Positions 12,111 to 23,979 of a stretch of 64,000 nucleotides of DNA are shown in pieces. This DNA comes from Nymphaea colorata (taxonomy: Eukaryota; Streptophyta; Magnoliopsida; Nymphaeales; Nymphaeaceae). The stretch spans positions 12,582,802 to 12,646,801 of the forward strand of contig NC_045145.1 in assembly GCF_008831285.2 (NCBI RefSeq), in the 5' to 3' direction. The first letter of the stretch is position 1. Every line of letters starts with the position of its first letter. Under the pieces are notes generated by a model. It searched no databases and had not been told where the DNA came from. It worked only from the letters and a program-made list of their open reading frames with translations. Both the position numbers and the translations under genes were made by a program.

Positions 12111-13479
12111 TGGAAAGGTTAGTGTTTGAACATGAATGGTGAATAGTATTTATTTTTTTTTTCTGTTTCTCGCTGAATTTTTGGAAATCCTTCTTTCTAT
12201 TTTGGCTCCTACTGTAAAAGAATTTTTTTTCCCAATGCCTTCCATATAGAAAGTCCAGTCTGTTTCTCTATCCCCTTTTTCTTTTGTGAGGGTTTCTTGT
12301 CGCAGAGATCGATTTTGTTAAGTTTGTACATTTAGTTGTTGACTGGTTTCTTTGCAAATGCATTAACTTCTTAACTCGTGCTTATCAATTAGCTCGACAA
12401 TTGAATGTTCTTGTCTTTTTCTTTGAAAAAGCTTGGAGCTAGAACAGACTCATCAAGCTCGGCCCCTCTTCTGTCCTGTGGATGGAATTTCTCATTTCTG
12501 AAGAGAAAGCCATTCTTTTTTATGTTGGTGTTGTTCCAAACAAAAGATTTTACTGTTTTCTTATTTACTGAATAGGAAAATGTTTTAGATACATAGCAGA
12601 CAGTGCATACAAAAGAAAACCACAAGTATACTTATGAACTCTTTCCAGTGTTTATAGGTAAACACTTACAGAGGATACAGCGATTGGATCTGAACATCTG
12701 CTGGAAACAGCTTGCACTCTTTAGAAAATATCTGTGTTTGTTTTTCAGCAATAGAATCTAAGAGTTGAATATCTTTGGCAACTTGTTCATCAAAACTAGA
12801 GAGAAAATGAAGCTTAGATAGGATAAAATGACTAAAACTATTCATAATTGAACGAAGAGCTTTTCATGAGAAGTGGCCATTGCTAAGCTAGTTAAATGTT
12901 CACTTTAAGGTTCAGAATCATGTTAACCTCCATTCAGGGTTGTCAGCATATCAGCTTGCCTCCACAAGGTCTACAATAAGATGGAGTATATCAGAACGAT
13001 CTTCATAGCTACCTCTGCCCTATAAGATAAGACTCAATCGCTGAACAATCCCATAAGTGACATCTCTTTCATGGCATGCAACATAAAAGCTTCAATGCAC
13101 TATCTTTTTAGAATATAGTTCACATGCATATCAATGTATTGTAAATAATACATGCACATGCATACATCATAGGGTATTAATAACTTCCATCATTTTTGTC
13201 CAATGTCCATAAAATAAATTCTCAAGAAAATTAAATTTGATTTGATGACACACTTTAGAGAAAGAGTAGAAAAAACGTTGAGCAAATCCTCAGTAAAACT
13301 AATAAATTTTAGTTGTTCCCCAACTCAAATATCTAATGCTCGGATAAACCCAATCTTATTCACAATATAGACTAAAGCTTTCTATGTTCCTTTTTCCTTT
13401 CACCTAAACATCTGCAATGAGTGATACCTTGCAGAGATCAATAATCATTTCTTAGTAAAAACAGAAGGCCTCTCTCTCC
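12111..13479. other. Non-coding DNA
   Basis: No gene or element recognised. Confidence 0.5.
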
Positions 13480-13845
13480 CTCTCTCTCTCTCTATCTCTC
13501 TCTCACACACACACACACATATTAGTAATGGGTGTCTTCGAGATTATTAGCATGAATTTGCTTTTCTGCTATGCTTATAATTCTTTTAAGTTGGCTGCTA
13601 TTATAGACCATAAAGGGAAGGTGCATGTTTCCCAAGTACAGATCTCTCTCTCTCTCCACAAACATATTAGTAATGGGTAGTGCATGCTTCCCAAGTACAG
13701 ATATCTCCCAATCTCTTTTTCTCTCCACGCACAGTTTAGTAATGGGTGTCTTCAAGATTACCAGCATGAAATTGATTTTCTTCTACGCTTCTAACTCTTT
13801 TAAGTTGGTTGCTGGTATGGGCCATCATAAAGGAAAGCGCACATT
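13480..13845. repeat. CT/CA microsatellite followed by a tandem duplication
   Basis: (CT)n then (CA)n at 13,470-13,520. The segment TAGTAATGGGTGTCTTC(G/A)AGATTA... at about 13,525 recurs at about 13,738 (offset near 213 bp), including CTTTTAAGTTGG(C/T)TGCT. A partial internal copy of TGCATG(T/C)TTCCCAAGTACAGAT lies at about 13,623 and 13,681. Confidence 0.7.
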
Positions 13846-15109
13846 CACTTCATTTTGCATTTTCTTGTATCTTTAACATTTGCATCAAATAGTTTAGATT
13901 TTTGAACTCAGTGATTTGATTCGACTCGATTGGATCCTGGCTAGATGAAATGTAACGGTCTTGGGAGGATTCTTAGTTAAGGCATGATCAGCAAGTTCCA
14001 ATGAAAGGCATCTGCGTGGGAGAACTGTCAAACATGTTGTAGTTGTGGTAAGTCTTTAAAATACCTTTTTTTTGTCTTCATGTGACTTTTGGTAGTTTTA
14101 TTGATGTCCATGGAGGGAATCTAAAATACATGAAGGGAGCCTATGTCTACAACAAAATCAGCATTTATTGATATTGATGATTTTGACAAACTACTGAACC
14201 AGTTACAACTTGGAGGTATTTGTATCAGTTTTTAAAATTTCTAATTGTCGATTGTTGTTTCATGTTCTCTATGAGCAAGGTGTTCTTTGTCACAGTCATA
14301 AATTAGTTGCTATCTTTTTGTTGCAGCTCTAGTTAGATATGTTGCTTTTTAAGATGTAGGAGGCAATGGGGCTTGTTAGAGTGTATTTGAAGCCCCACGG
14401 CAAAGGCCTAATTACTTCAAGTCTTTTATTCTCTACTTGAGGTAAATGTCTTATGTTATTTTAGCATTGATTGGTTGCTTGCATTTGAGTTATCGTCATA
14501 GACTTAGTATTATTACCGTGCACTTTTTGTGCATGTCAAATGTTAAAGGTTGCCCAATTTCATTTATGTGAAGCGAGAACTAGCAAAGCAACAAGTTGTG
14601 ACACATATGTTTTAGCATATAATGCTCACAAAGATTATGTCAAAAATTTAAAGAAAAGAAAAGGAAGAAAAAAGCATTATTATCTCATGTCAAAATCAGA
14701 AAAGAAGGATAAAACTGTCTAAATAAATTTAGTTGTTACCAACTATTTTCCTTCAAAGCTTGTGAAATATTTAATAACTTGTAAGTATGGCAGATGAAAA
14801 AAAAGCAATACTTTCATTTATTTAGGCAACACACTTGCGAGGCACTTTTTGATCAAACCGTTAGAAGTAAAATAAATTCATTAAACTTGACATGGTTTAA
14901 TTTGACATACAACCTTTGTTAAATCCAACATTAGTCAAATTCTACCATATTGTTGACAGCAAACTAAATTAAAACAAAAACATAGTTAACTTGTAGAAAA
15001 GATACAAGTGTTAATCATAAAACAGAGAGGGAGGGACACTTGAGCGATAAGATAAGCATGCAGCTGAAGCAGGCTCTCAGTGTCTCCGATACTGGATAGA
15101 GCAAGATAT
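13846..15109. other. Non-coding DNA
   Basis: No gene recognised. Short open frames here show no known domain. Confidence 0.45.
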
Positions 15110-15255
15110 ACGTTGGCAAAAACTACCGTTGTAGGTCTATAGCGGTGAAGACTTGAAGCAATGTTAAACATCACTGGTATACATGGATTTAGCGGCGACG
15201 AAATCACCGCTGTAGGACCCATATACCAGCCACTAAATCACCAGTATAGATAAGG
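15110..15255. repeat. Short inverted-repeat cluster (TAGCGGTGA / TCACCGCTGTAG)
   Basis: CCGTTGTAGGTCTATAGCGGTG, TTTAGCGGCGACGAAATCACCG (each quoted in part) and CACTAAATCACC alternate in both orientations. This is the kind of subterminal repeat seen in CACTA-like DNA transposons. No terminus is proven. Confidence 0.35.
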
Positions 15256-15819
15256 ATGTGCACCTCTCATCGAGCAAGTTCCAGTTCCAATGAATCAAAG
15301 ATATGTCTCGTGAGATCCATTCCTTACAAGTCATTGCACTTGGGGAAAATGCAGCCACATTTTTGTTTAAGGAGGAAAGACATTGTTGGAAAGATGAAAT
15401 CAACCCTGAAAAGTAACATATTTTGTTGCTTTCACCATTACATTTTCCCTCTATCAAAATGTGCATATATATATCAATAAATCATGGCACGTTCAATCGA
15501 AGCACAACATTGCCAACAAAAAGAAAAGGAACTCAATGTCACCATTCAGGATGTTCCCAGCTTTCATACAATGATCTACAAACTTATATTCTCTTTTTGG
15601 GTGGTTTTAATATCCACCTTCGGATTAGTTTTACATGTCTGCTCATTCTTTGGCCTACTTTTACATGTTGACCAATTCTTTTGTTTTATTTTTATCCAAG
15701 TAGCAGTCTTAAAATTAATTTTAGTCAAGAAAGGAAAAATGTCCTCAGTTTTGGTGTCTGTGAATGATTCTGATAACTATATCTTCTACATCCTTAATTT
15801 TTATCTTTGAGATGTCTCC
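15256..15819. other. Unassigned sequence
   Basis: A plus-strand open frame at 15,484-15,810 is hydrophobic in its second half, but it resembles no known protein and lies beside copia debris. It is likely chance. Confidence 0.3.
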
Positions 15820-17600
15820 ACAAAAATCTTCGCCTTATGGGCAGAATTCCATAATCAATCCTGCATGTTGCCACATCAAAAACCCAGAGATACATTTTTA
15901 TATATATCAGCCATTGACATTTTTGAGACCATACTCTCAATAGTTTCCATAAAGGTGATTGGATCATCATCATCTATGAAATCATTGGGCTCCTATAAGT
16001 GTACCACATAATCTAGATGAATAACAAATCTTATTGTCAATGACATGAACAATAAAATATGTAAGTTTTTGACCTTTTTGGATAACCAATGAAGAAGCTA
16101 CTAATTGTTATAGGGTCAAAAGCCTTTATGTGAGGGTTATATAATTTGGCTCCTGCTGGATAACTTCAAATGTGCATATATAATAGTGGAGGCTTTCTGC
16201 CTGCCAGTAACTATAAGGAGTTTTAGAATCAACTTTAGCAGGTACATTATTCAAATTGTGTGTAGCTATCCTTAAAAGCCTCACTCCACAACCCAATAAA
16301 GAGTGGTGAATAATTCAACATATGATGAACCATTTCTTTAAGCATATCATTTCTTCTTTCAGTTGTACCATTCTAATATGCACTAGCAGACATAGTGTAC
16401 TAAGGTACAATGCCTTCTTCCTTGAGAAAACATGCTAAAGGTCCCTCCTGTTACCCCATCACAGTAAAACATCCATAGTACTCACCACCTCTATCTGATC
16501 AGACACTTGCATTACTTCTTCATTTTGTTTTTCGTCCTCATTCTTAAAGTCTTTCAAAGCTTAATAGACTTCCAATTTCTCAAATAAAAGGTAGTGATAA
16601 ATTAGCAGTAATAGTCAATAAAAGTGACAAAATACCTTTCGCCCATATAACATAGGGCAAACGGTCTGCATACATCTGTATGAATAATTTCTACTTGTTG
16701 CTCATTTTAGAACATTTCTTGTATGTGTTACTCTGCTTATACTTAATATGTCCTAAGCAATAGTGCCAAAACATATAGAATTTCATTCAACATGCCATAT
16801 TTATTACCAATTGATATATTGCCACAAGATAGAGACTCATGGATCGTAGTTAATCAGTCAAACATGTATAACCAATCCAGATTGAATCTTTCTAAATAAA
16901 TAATTTTGAATTTTCAAATTAAAACAGTATCCAAGTTTATCTAGTCAAAAAATAGAAACAAGGTTTCGGTTATAAGATGATACATAAAATGTATCCACTT
17001 AAGTTTAAAACAGGACCACTCTCTAGCATCACCTTCAAGTCCCAGTGGCCTTGACATGTGAATGCATTTGTTTTCAAAGAAAGTACTTCTCTTACGTTCC
17101 ATTGGCTCACTTTTGTTCATAAAAACCTGTAAGGTATCGGCAATATACACAATGTCACCCGAATTAACCCACCAATTATTAACTGGAATATTAATCAAGT
17201 TACATTCATGAGAAATTAATGATAAATTATCTTTCCTAGCCAACAGTTCACATACTTTTCACAATTTGTCTTTTTATGTCATTTCTTCTTACCGAAGAAA
17301 CACTTCATAGAAGAGCCATCTTTTTGAGGCTTGATAGTAGATTGGTTAGATGTTCATGTAGCGGACTTTTTAGCCTTTTTCTTTATGACATTCTTCTTTG
17401 GTCCAATTTTATGTTGACTTTTATGAGAAGCCACATGTGCACTATCCACATTCTCACTCTTCAATCTCTCTTCTTCCTCAACACACTTGGACGTCAAATC
17501 ATTGAATGTCTATCCATCATTATGCATGTTGTAAGAGATGTTGAAAGAACCTTATTCAGCAGGTGGAAATGATAGAATCAAGTGGACTAAGAGGACCAAA
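15820..17600 (-). pseudogene. Ty1/copia polyprotein remnant: gag end, protease, integrase
   Basis: Reading leftwards on the minus strand, a gag-like tail precedes NNWWVNSGD (about 17,150-17,180), the copia aspartic protease site. Its usual DSGA is changed to NSGD, so the catalytic Asp is lost. Farther on, 16,150-16,440 carries integrase phrases in two frames: LKEEGIVP, then NGTTERRNDMLKEMVHHML, then ATHNLNNVPAKVDSKTPY. These match the rve integrase region with its NG-ERRN signature. Stops and frameshifts break every domain. RT and RNase H are not found next to it, so it is a partial dead copy. It differs from the copia piece at 24-25 kb, which carries only RT/RNase H. Confidence 0.8.
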
Positions 17601-17939
17601 GGAGTTAGCAATTCTAAACTACAGAAGCAGCACGCGAAGGCGATTAGATCGCTCACACTTTTCAAAGATTGCTTTCTCATGTGTTGTCTTTTTATTAGTT
17701 AAAAGGGCAGACTCATTCACATGAAGTGTTAGGTATAGATCCGTATATCCTAATGTCAACAATACATTTTCTTTTCAATAGTAGAATTAGATGCATCAAA
17801 AATGAGAATATTACTTGTGCCATAAAAAATAACAAAATTAGGCAATGGAAGTGACAAAAGATATACGTGACCATTCATGCTTGATCAATACAATGAAATA
17901 ACAAATATAATAATACGGCCCTTTATATTTTTTTTTCCT
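17601..17939. other. AT-rich DNA, possibly gag-derived
   Basis: Lies just upstream (minus sense) of the copia remnant and may be its decayed gag. No clear motif is seen. Confidence 0.3.
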
Positions 17940-18410
17940 AAGCAAGTGTGAGAGGTCATTGCGGCCTCACTTTGGTGATAAACCACGGCATAACAATAAA
18001 CTTTACTCCCCCTACGCTGTCGGAAGGGTGGGCAAAAGCCCTCCCCTTCTCCATTTTGTCGTCTTTTTCACAACGGTCCAGGCCCCTGACGGGGTCTGTT
18101 CTGCTGGTGCTGCTGCAAGGCAAAGAGACACGAGGCTTCCTGGGTATGTGTTCCTCATCTGCTTCTCTTCCTCTTGTCCAGAAGGAGGCACTGCTATTGA
18201 CGGGAAAAGAAAAAGGCATGCCGCTTGGTGGCCCATGCCCTCCTTTTTCGTCGGTGGATTCCATCGGTGATAGAGAGAAGGGCTTCCGTGCTCCTTTGAT
18301 TTGCCTCAGGGAGGGCTCAATGGCCTTCCATCTATGTCTCTTTCTATTATACCTAAAGAGGGGTTTGCTGGATGCTGCCGGTGGATGGGACTGAGCCCAT
18401 CGCTAGCAAC
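17940..18410. other. GC-rich island open in several frames
   Basis: Plus-strand frames at 17,948-18,394 (148 codons) and 17,959-18,270 and minus frame 17,956-18,264 are all open. None gives a recognisable domain. The base composition differs sharply from both flanks. A captured fragment or short non-autonomous element is possible; coding function is unproven. Confidence 0.35.
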
Positions 18411-18648
18411 CCCTTCTTATTTTATTTTTAAAATAGAAAAGAGTAGTTATAAGAGAGAGAGGGAATGCAAAGACAGAGAGTGTGCAAGAGCGCGAGAGCG
18501 AGAGAGATTCAAAATGGCCAGTGACAATCTGCCCTCCTCTCTTTCAATAACAAACAAACAGTACATGATACACAGGAGTATAGAACTGTCTTTAATACCA
18601 ATTGTTGGAGTTTTGAAGTAATAATAGCCTTCAAATGCACATGTTCAA

Positions 18649-18856
18649 GCATAAAAATAAATATATAAGACTTATACTGGTTCCTACCATAGTGCACAAA
18701 GAGAAGAATGAAGACGAATGACCTCCTTAGCGAATGACCACGGTCGATGAATGCATAAAAATAAATATATAAGACTTATACTGGTTCCTACCATAGTGCA
18801 CAAAGAGAAGAATGAAGACGAATGACCTCCTTAGCGAATGACCACGGTGGATGAAC
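18649..18856. repeat. Perfect-looking tandem duplication, 104 bp unit
   Basis: Unit GCATAAAAATAAATATATAA... through GACCACGGT(C/G)GATGAA occurs at 18,649-18,752 and again at 18,753-18,856, with essentially one visible mismatch. The near identity implies a recent event. Confidence 0.9.
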
Positions 18857-19520
18857 ACGAACTTAGAATACCAAAGGTGAGTAGGGATAGATCCTCATAA
18901 ATTTTCCACCTCTATTAAAGCACTCTTACATCATGTGGTATTGAGCAGAGAGTTTGCAGCACTGGAATCGGACGATCGAGGCGGAGCTGAAACAATAAGA
19001 GAATGCCATGGAAGCGCCGATAATAAGTGAAATAGATCAACCGTGGTTCGGACACGGAGTTTGTTCCGATTCTGTGGTTGGGACACAGAACGCTTCCCTC
19101 TTGCGGTTCAGACACGTTACGGATTGGTCCAATGGGACCCCCGTAAAATGATGCTTTGAAGAGACACCATTGTTGAGAAAGCGTGCCTGTGTCTCTGTGG
19201 ACATCCAAGCGACTTGGAGCAGAAAAATCGACAGAGAGAAGCAGGTCTCTCTCCCTTCAGACAAACACAGCAAGAGAGGAGACAATGCCAATGGCGAGCG
19301 ATCAGAGGCTGAGCAAGAATGGCGAGCGGTCAGAAGCGTGACAAGAAAGAGACAAGAAGAAGAGGTCGGAAGCGAGAGGAGGGAGGAGGCCACACTGTCC
19401 CTCTTGCTATTCTCTTGGAGAGGAGGGACACGAGAATATCGCAGACTTTTGGTCAGTATCTTGGGAAAATGTTTTGAGTGTGTGATGACTTATATTCATT
19501 CATGCTTCCCTTAAAATACC
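18857..19520. other. Unassigned purine-rich segment, possible LTR piece
   Basis: TGTTGGAG at 18,603 upstream and the GGTTCGGACACGGAG-like phrases at 19,030-19,115 are reminiscent of copia LTRs, but no second LTR or primer site was found. Open frames on both strands at 19,037-19,514 overlap and are not recognisable. Confidence 0.3.
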
Positions 19521-21039
19521 GAGCAAATTGCCAAATGATCAATGATCGATATAAACATATTTCAACTTCTTGCCAGGCTCTGACGTTAGTATGAGACGTT
19601 CAGAGTAAAATCCAGCCTTAAATGAGGTTTGTTTTATTGTCATATATGTAGAGGATGGATGATGTATATATGAAGTCTGCTGGTTTGTTCAATCATATTT
19701 GCAGATGACTTTGCGGCTATAACAACATATTCTTGTATTAAAGTATAAGGTTTATAACATTTATTTTCAATAAAAATAAGCTCACTTTTCAATAGGCAGT
19801 ATCTGAAAAATCACCAAAAGCAATTCGAAGCAAGGCTTTGTCGTCCAAAATTCAAGCTTTCCTTATGGTACTGAAAAAGGGAGAACATAGTAACATACTG
19901 TCTTGATCAAATTATTGTTTTGACACCGCGTCGGCTTCAAAAACATCCAATCTCGTTGTGACAATCAAACAGGCGGGGATAACAACATAGACTTATTATA
20001 GAAATCAACCGCCAGGTAATGTAACAAAATCAAGAAGTAAAATGCAGTAAGGGCACACACATTATGTCTAGATAGAAGTGGGCACCCGGCTTGGCCACGC
20101 TCGACAATTTTTAATTAATTTTAAATAAATAAATGGATATATATAATATTTTTCTTATTTCTTTTTTTATTAAAATTTAACTGGGCCGGGCCAAGCCCCT
20201 CATTTGTCATTTTGATGCTACAATTTAGTACTAAGCAATGATTGAAAATAAGAAGACCAAAATTAATGATTGTGGCTGCATCTAGGAGGAACACACTTGT
20301 CTTAATTAAAAAAATTACAAAATAGAAAAAATATATATGTACATCTGAGATGAAAATTACTTCATTCTAAATAGTGCAATTATTGTTTTATATTATCATT
20401 TTCCAATTACTTTTAATATTCATTCCTTTTCAATTCTCAGGGAGATTGACCAATTCGGTACCATTTTTTTGGCAAACTATTTTGACTGGCCCTTAAGTTG
20501 ATGGCGAACTTGGTTGTTCCAACTTAGCGCATGGTCGATCAGTGGAGCAAGTACGACTCCGGCCGATGGGAGGAGCAGCTGGCCATGGTGCCCACCAGAT
20601 GGGGCGGGGAAGAGAGGTCCAAGAAGAAGAGTGGCTAGGAAAGGGCAGGGGAGTAAGTGGGAACTGATGTTGTAAATGTGAAATGACCAGAGTCCCTCAT
20701 ATGTGAAAAGGAAAACCCCCATAAGATGCCTTGAACAATGGTTTTTTCTTTGGTCAGGCAAAGGGTGTATCTATTTGGTTGTTGGAATGTCGTATCAAGA
20801 CGTAGATGTGGTAAAAATTGTGCTCTTGATTCCATAATAGAAACAAGAAAGTAACAATCTAATTAGAATTCAAAATGGTTTTTGCATCCTCAACAATTGC
20901 AGGGAGGGATCAACCATTTCAAGAAAGAAGTTAACCTTTCAACTACAAAGAGTACTGGCCTATTGTGATATTAGATGGTCCTAATCGATGTGAGTCATGG
21001 TAGGATCAAAAGTTGTTATGTGCATAACAGGTACTTACT
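19521..21039. other. AT-rich non-coding DNA
   Basis: No gene. GGGCACCCGGCTTGGCC near 20,085 and CTGGGCCGGGCCAAGCCC near 20,181 bracket an A/T stretch. They belong to a dispersed GGGCC-type repeat also seen at about 44,165, 55,850 and 56,815-57,075. Confidence 0.5.
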
Positions 21040-21720
21040 TTATTTTGAAAAAACATTATAGTTATATTTGCCAAAACAGTAAACACCCACTTGCAATGCC
21101 ATCATAAAATGGTATTGCTCACATATTCGTTGAAAATGATGACAACAAAAACAAAGTGTCCGCATCATAAGCTATTAGATAATAAATCATTTTCCACAAG
21201 AGAACATTGTGTTTGTTTAAACACTGGTGACCAAGTATTTGCATTTAACATACCATAACCATAAAGAACAGTTTACCCTTGATTGCAGCTCAATATTCAA
21301 TTATTTGCCACAGTTGTACGATTGAAACAGGTTTTATAGTAAAGTAATAACTCAAATATCAAAATGAATTCAGGAACCGGCATTTCAGCAAATACATGTC
21401 TCAACAAGAATTAATTCTATTTCATAACAAATAAATGTCCTAAACACCCTTTTTTACACTAAGGAAAACCAAAAAGAGGGTTAGCAATTAGGCAAATTTT
21501 ATAAAGTTCATAAAATGCCAAGGAAAACCCACAGATGCCATACGAATTCTTGAAAAAACTTCAATTATGACAAGAACTAAAGAAAAGTAAACATAGAGAA
21601 GGTTTACATTGAGTAAGATGGGGAGCAAGACTGCTCTTCTTGACTCCTTAAGTATTTCCCAGGTTTCTGCCTTCATCTATCTAAAAATGTTGCTTTCTTG
21701 GCATTTTGTAATTTTCACAT
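21040..21720. repeat. Duplicated block D, copy 1
   Basis: Colinear with 23,170-23,835. Shared phrases include AACAGTAAACA(C/A)CCACTTG, ATACCATAACCATAAA, GAAATAACTCAAATATCAAAA-like and TGCTCTTCTTGACTCCTTA. On the minus strand 21,608-21,666 reads QKPGKYLRSQEEQSCSPS, and copy 2 reads QNPANYIRSQEEQSCSLS in the same register. Similarity at protein level stops at GTAA-starting sequence in both, as at an exon-intron border. Confidence 0.65.
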
Positions 21721-22828
21721 TCTTGCCCACTAAGTTATTTGTAAAGTGAGATAAGGCACTAAATAATCATCAAGGTGAGCTGGGAGAAATTTCAGAGAGA
21801 GAGAGAGAGAGAGGAAAGTTGCAGATATATTGAACTAGAGATTGAGTGATCAATCCATGGAAGATGGCACAAACAACACACAAAGCTATAACCAAAACAG
21901 ACAACATCAACGAATTCAAGAGTGTGAATCCAAAGGAGAATTTGAAAATTCTAATGCATCACACACTAAACGATCTTCCAGCAACTCTATCACTGAAACC
22001 AACAATCCAACCAGAAATCCCAGAGTTACACACCAAAACAGACAAAGTTGGAAAAAAAAATTTCATGTCCAAGAAATGAGAATGAGAAGGAACAAAAAAA
22101 TCCAAAGGGTGTAGTTGACGGCTCGGCCCGCCGCCCAGGTCTACATGTCAGTGCTCTGATGCTCTCTCTCTCTCTCTTCCCGGCTTCTTGCTTTTGGCAG
22201 CAAATTTTTTAGAGAACCTTAGCGGTTGGCGGGGTTATTATAGAAAATTTTCACATCATCATTGATAACTTGTTGTAATTTTGAAAAGTGCCTTCACATT
22301 TTCAATTTCTTAATGGAAACCCTTCTTTTGCCCACTGACTACTTAACAGGTATTTGCTTTATTTTAAAAAATTTATAGTTATATTTTGTCAAAATTCTTC
22401 TATATCGCAAAAATAGGGCCATTTATTTAGTGAGTAAAATAAGCACTCGAAGTCTGGAATTTCCAATTTTACAAGATAAAGAAATCACCAACGTCCAATG
22501 CAATAGATCAAGATTTATAAGAATAAAAAAATATGTAGCCTTTTCAAGTTATAAATTAATTTATACAACTAAACACTCAACATTTTCTTAAAACATCTCA
22601 AACACATCTATGTGGCTGCTTTTAGAAAAAAACCCAAATGAATAAAAACCAGGAGTGGGCCACTCTTCCACTAATTCTCATAAGTTGTTCTTATTGGTAT
22701 ACCATCCTTTTTCTCTCTTTGTTTAATTATGATTTAGAAATTAGGATGCTGAGATGAAAGATGAATACAATCAAATTTTCGTATTAAAAGAACTTGAGAT
22801 TCATTCTCTTTTTCCCTCTCTGCTTTTT

Positions 22829-22899
<71 letters not shown>

Positions 22900-23169
22900 G
22901 TGAGTGAAATTGGTACGTACTTGACCATTTGATTTTTCCAGGATAAAAGTTTGAGAGAAATTCAAAGAGAGAAAAAGGTGATGTTTTAGTCTTTGGTCGT
23001 TAAAAAAAATGGAAAATAGCCTGATATCTTGGAAAAAAATGAAAAAAATGCTGATTTAGAAAGAGAGAAATTGGTAGGCACATGACCATTTGATTTTTCC
23101 AAGATAAAAGTGAGAGAGAAAGTCAAAGAGAAAAGAAGAGGTGATATTTTAGTCTTTGGCCATTGAAAG
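21721..23169. other. Non-coding spacer with GA and TA/GA microsatellites
   Basis: (GA)n at about 21,796-21,814; (TA)n then (GA)n at about 22,833-22,898. Two related phrases, AAAAGTGAGAGAGAAAGTCAAAG and a near copy, lie at about 22,945 and 23,105. No gene recognised. Confidence 0.5.
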
Positions 23170-23835
23170 CACAATCGCTTAAACAGTAAACAACCACTTG
23201 TAAACATTCTGCATCATAAGCTACTTGCTAATAAATCAGTTGCACATGAGAATATGATCGGTGGTTAAACACTGATGACTAAGTATTTTACCTTTAATAT
23301 ACCATAACCATAAAAGACAATCTTCCCATGGTTGCAGCTCCATTCAAGTGTTTGGCACAGCTGTACAATGGACAAACTTTTTATACAAAAAGAAATAACT
23401 CAAATATCAAAACTGAAATCGTCTTTCAGGAAACTACACTTGGCAAACACATTTAAGTAGCTTACCTTTCCACTGAAAACTCTTAATTCTTCATGTCGCA
23501 ACAGGAAATAATTCCATTTCCTAACAAACAAATGGAACTCTCCAGGACATGCCTTTTTACCCTAGGAAAACCCAACAAGAGGGTATGAAATGAGACCAAT
23601 TTTCCTGCATTCATAAATATGCCAAGGAAAGTCCAAAGATGCCACACGAATTCTTGAAGAAACTTCATCAATTCATGGACTAAAGAAAAATAAAATAGAC
23701 GTGTTACCCGAGAGGTAGACAGAGAGCAAGATTGCTCTTCTTGACTCCTTATGTAGTTCGCAGGATTCTGCTTTCTGATCTTTGAAAATGCTGCATTCTG
23801 CCGCTCTAACATTGTCGAGTACTTTGGCATCAACT
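23170..23835. repeat. Duplicated block D, copy 2
   Basis: Partner of 21,040-21,720, offset about 2.1 kb. It holds the minus-strand open segment 23,708-23,767 (RSQEEQSCS core) followed by GTAACACG, parallel to GTAAACC in copy 1. Either a duplicated exon of an unidentified gene or a duplicated transposon fragment. Confidence 0.65.
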
Positions 23836-23979
23836 TAATTGTAAACCTGTAAAAGAGAAAGAAGGATGAAGATGATGAACAAAAGAAATCAATGTGGTTC
23901 GGAAGAAAAATTCCTACTCCACAACTCAGTCATCAATTTCATGATGATCTGGTTCCCTTAGCACAGTATTTATACATTG

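Noticed and set aside
18603-19520. Possible copia 5' LTR starting TGTTGGAG
   Set aside because: No second copy, no primer site and no CA end could be placed, so it is not called an LTR.
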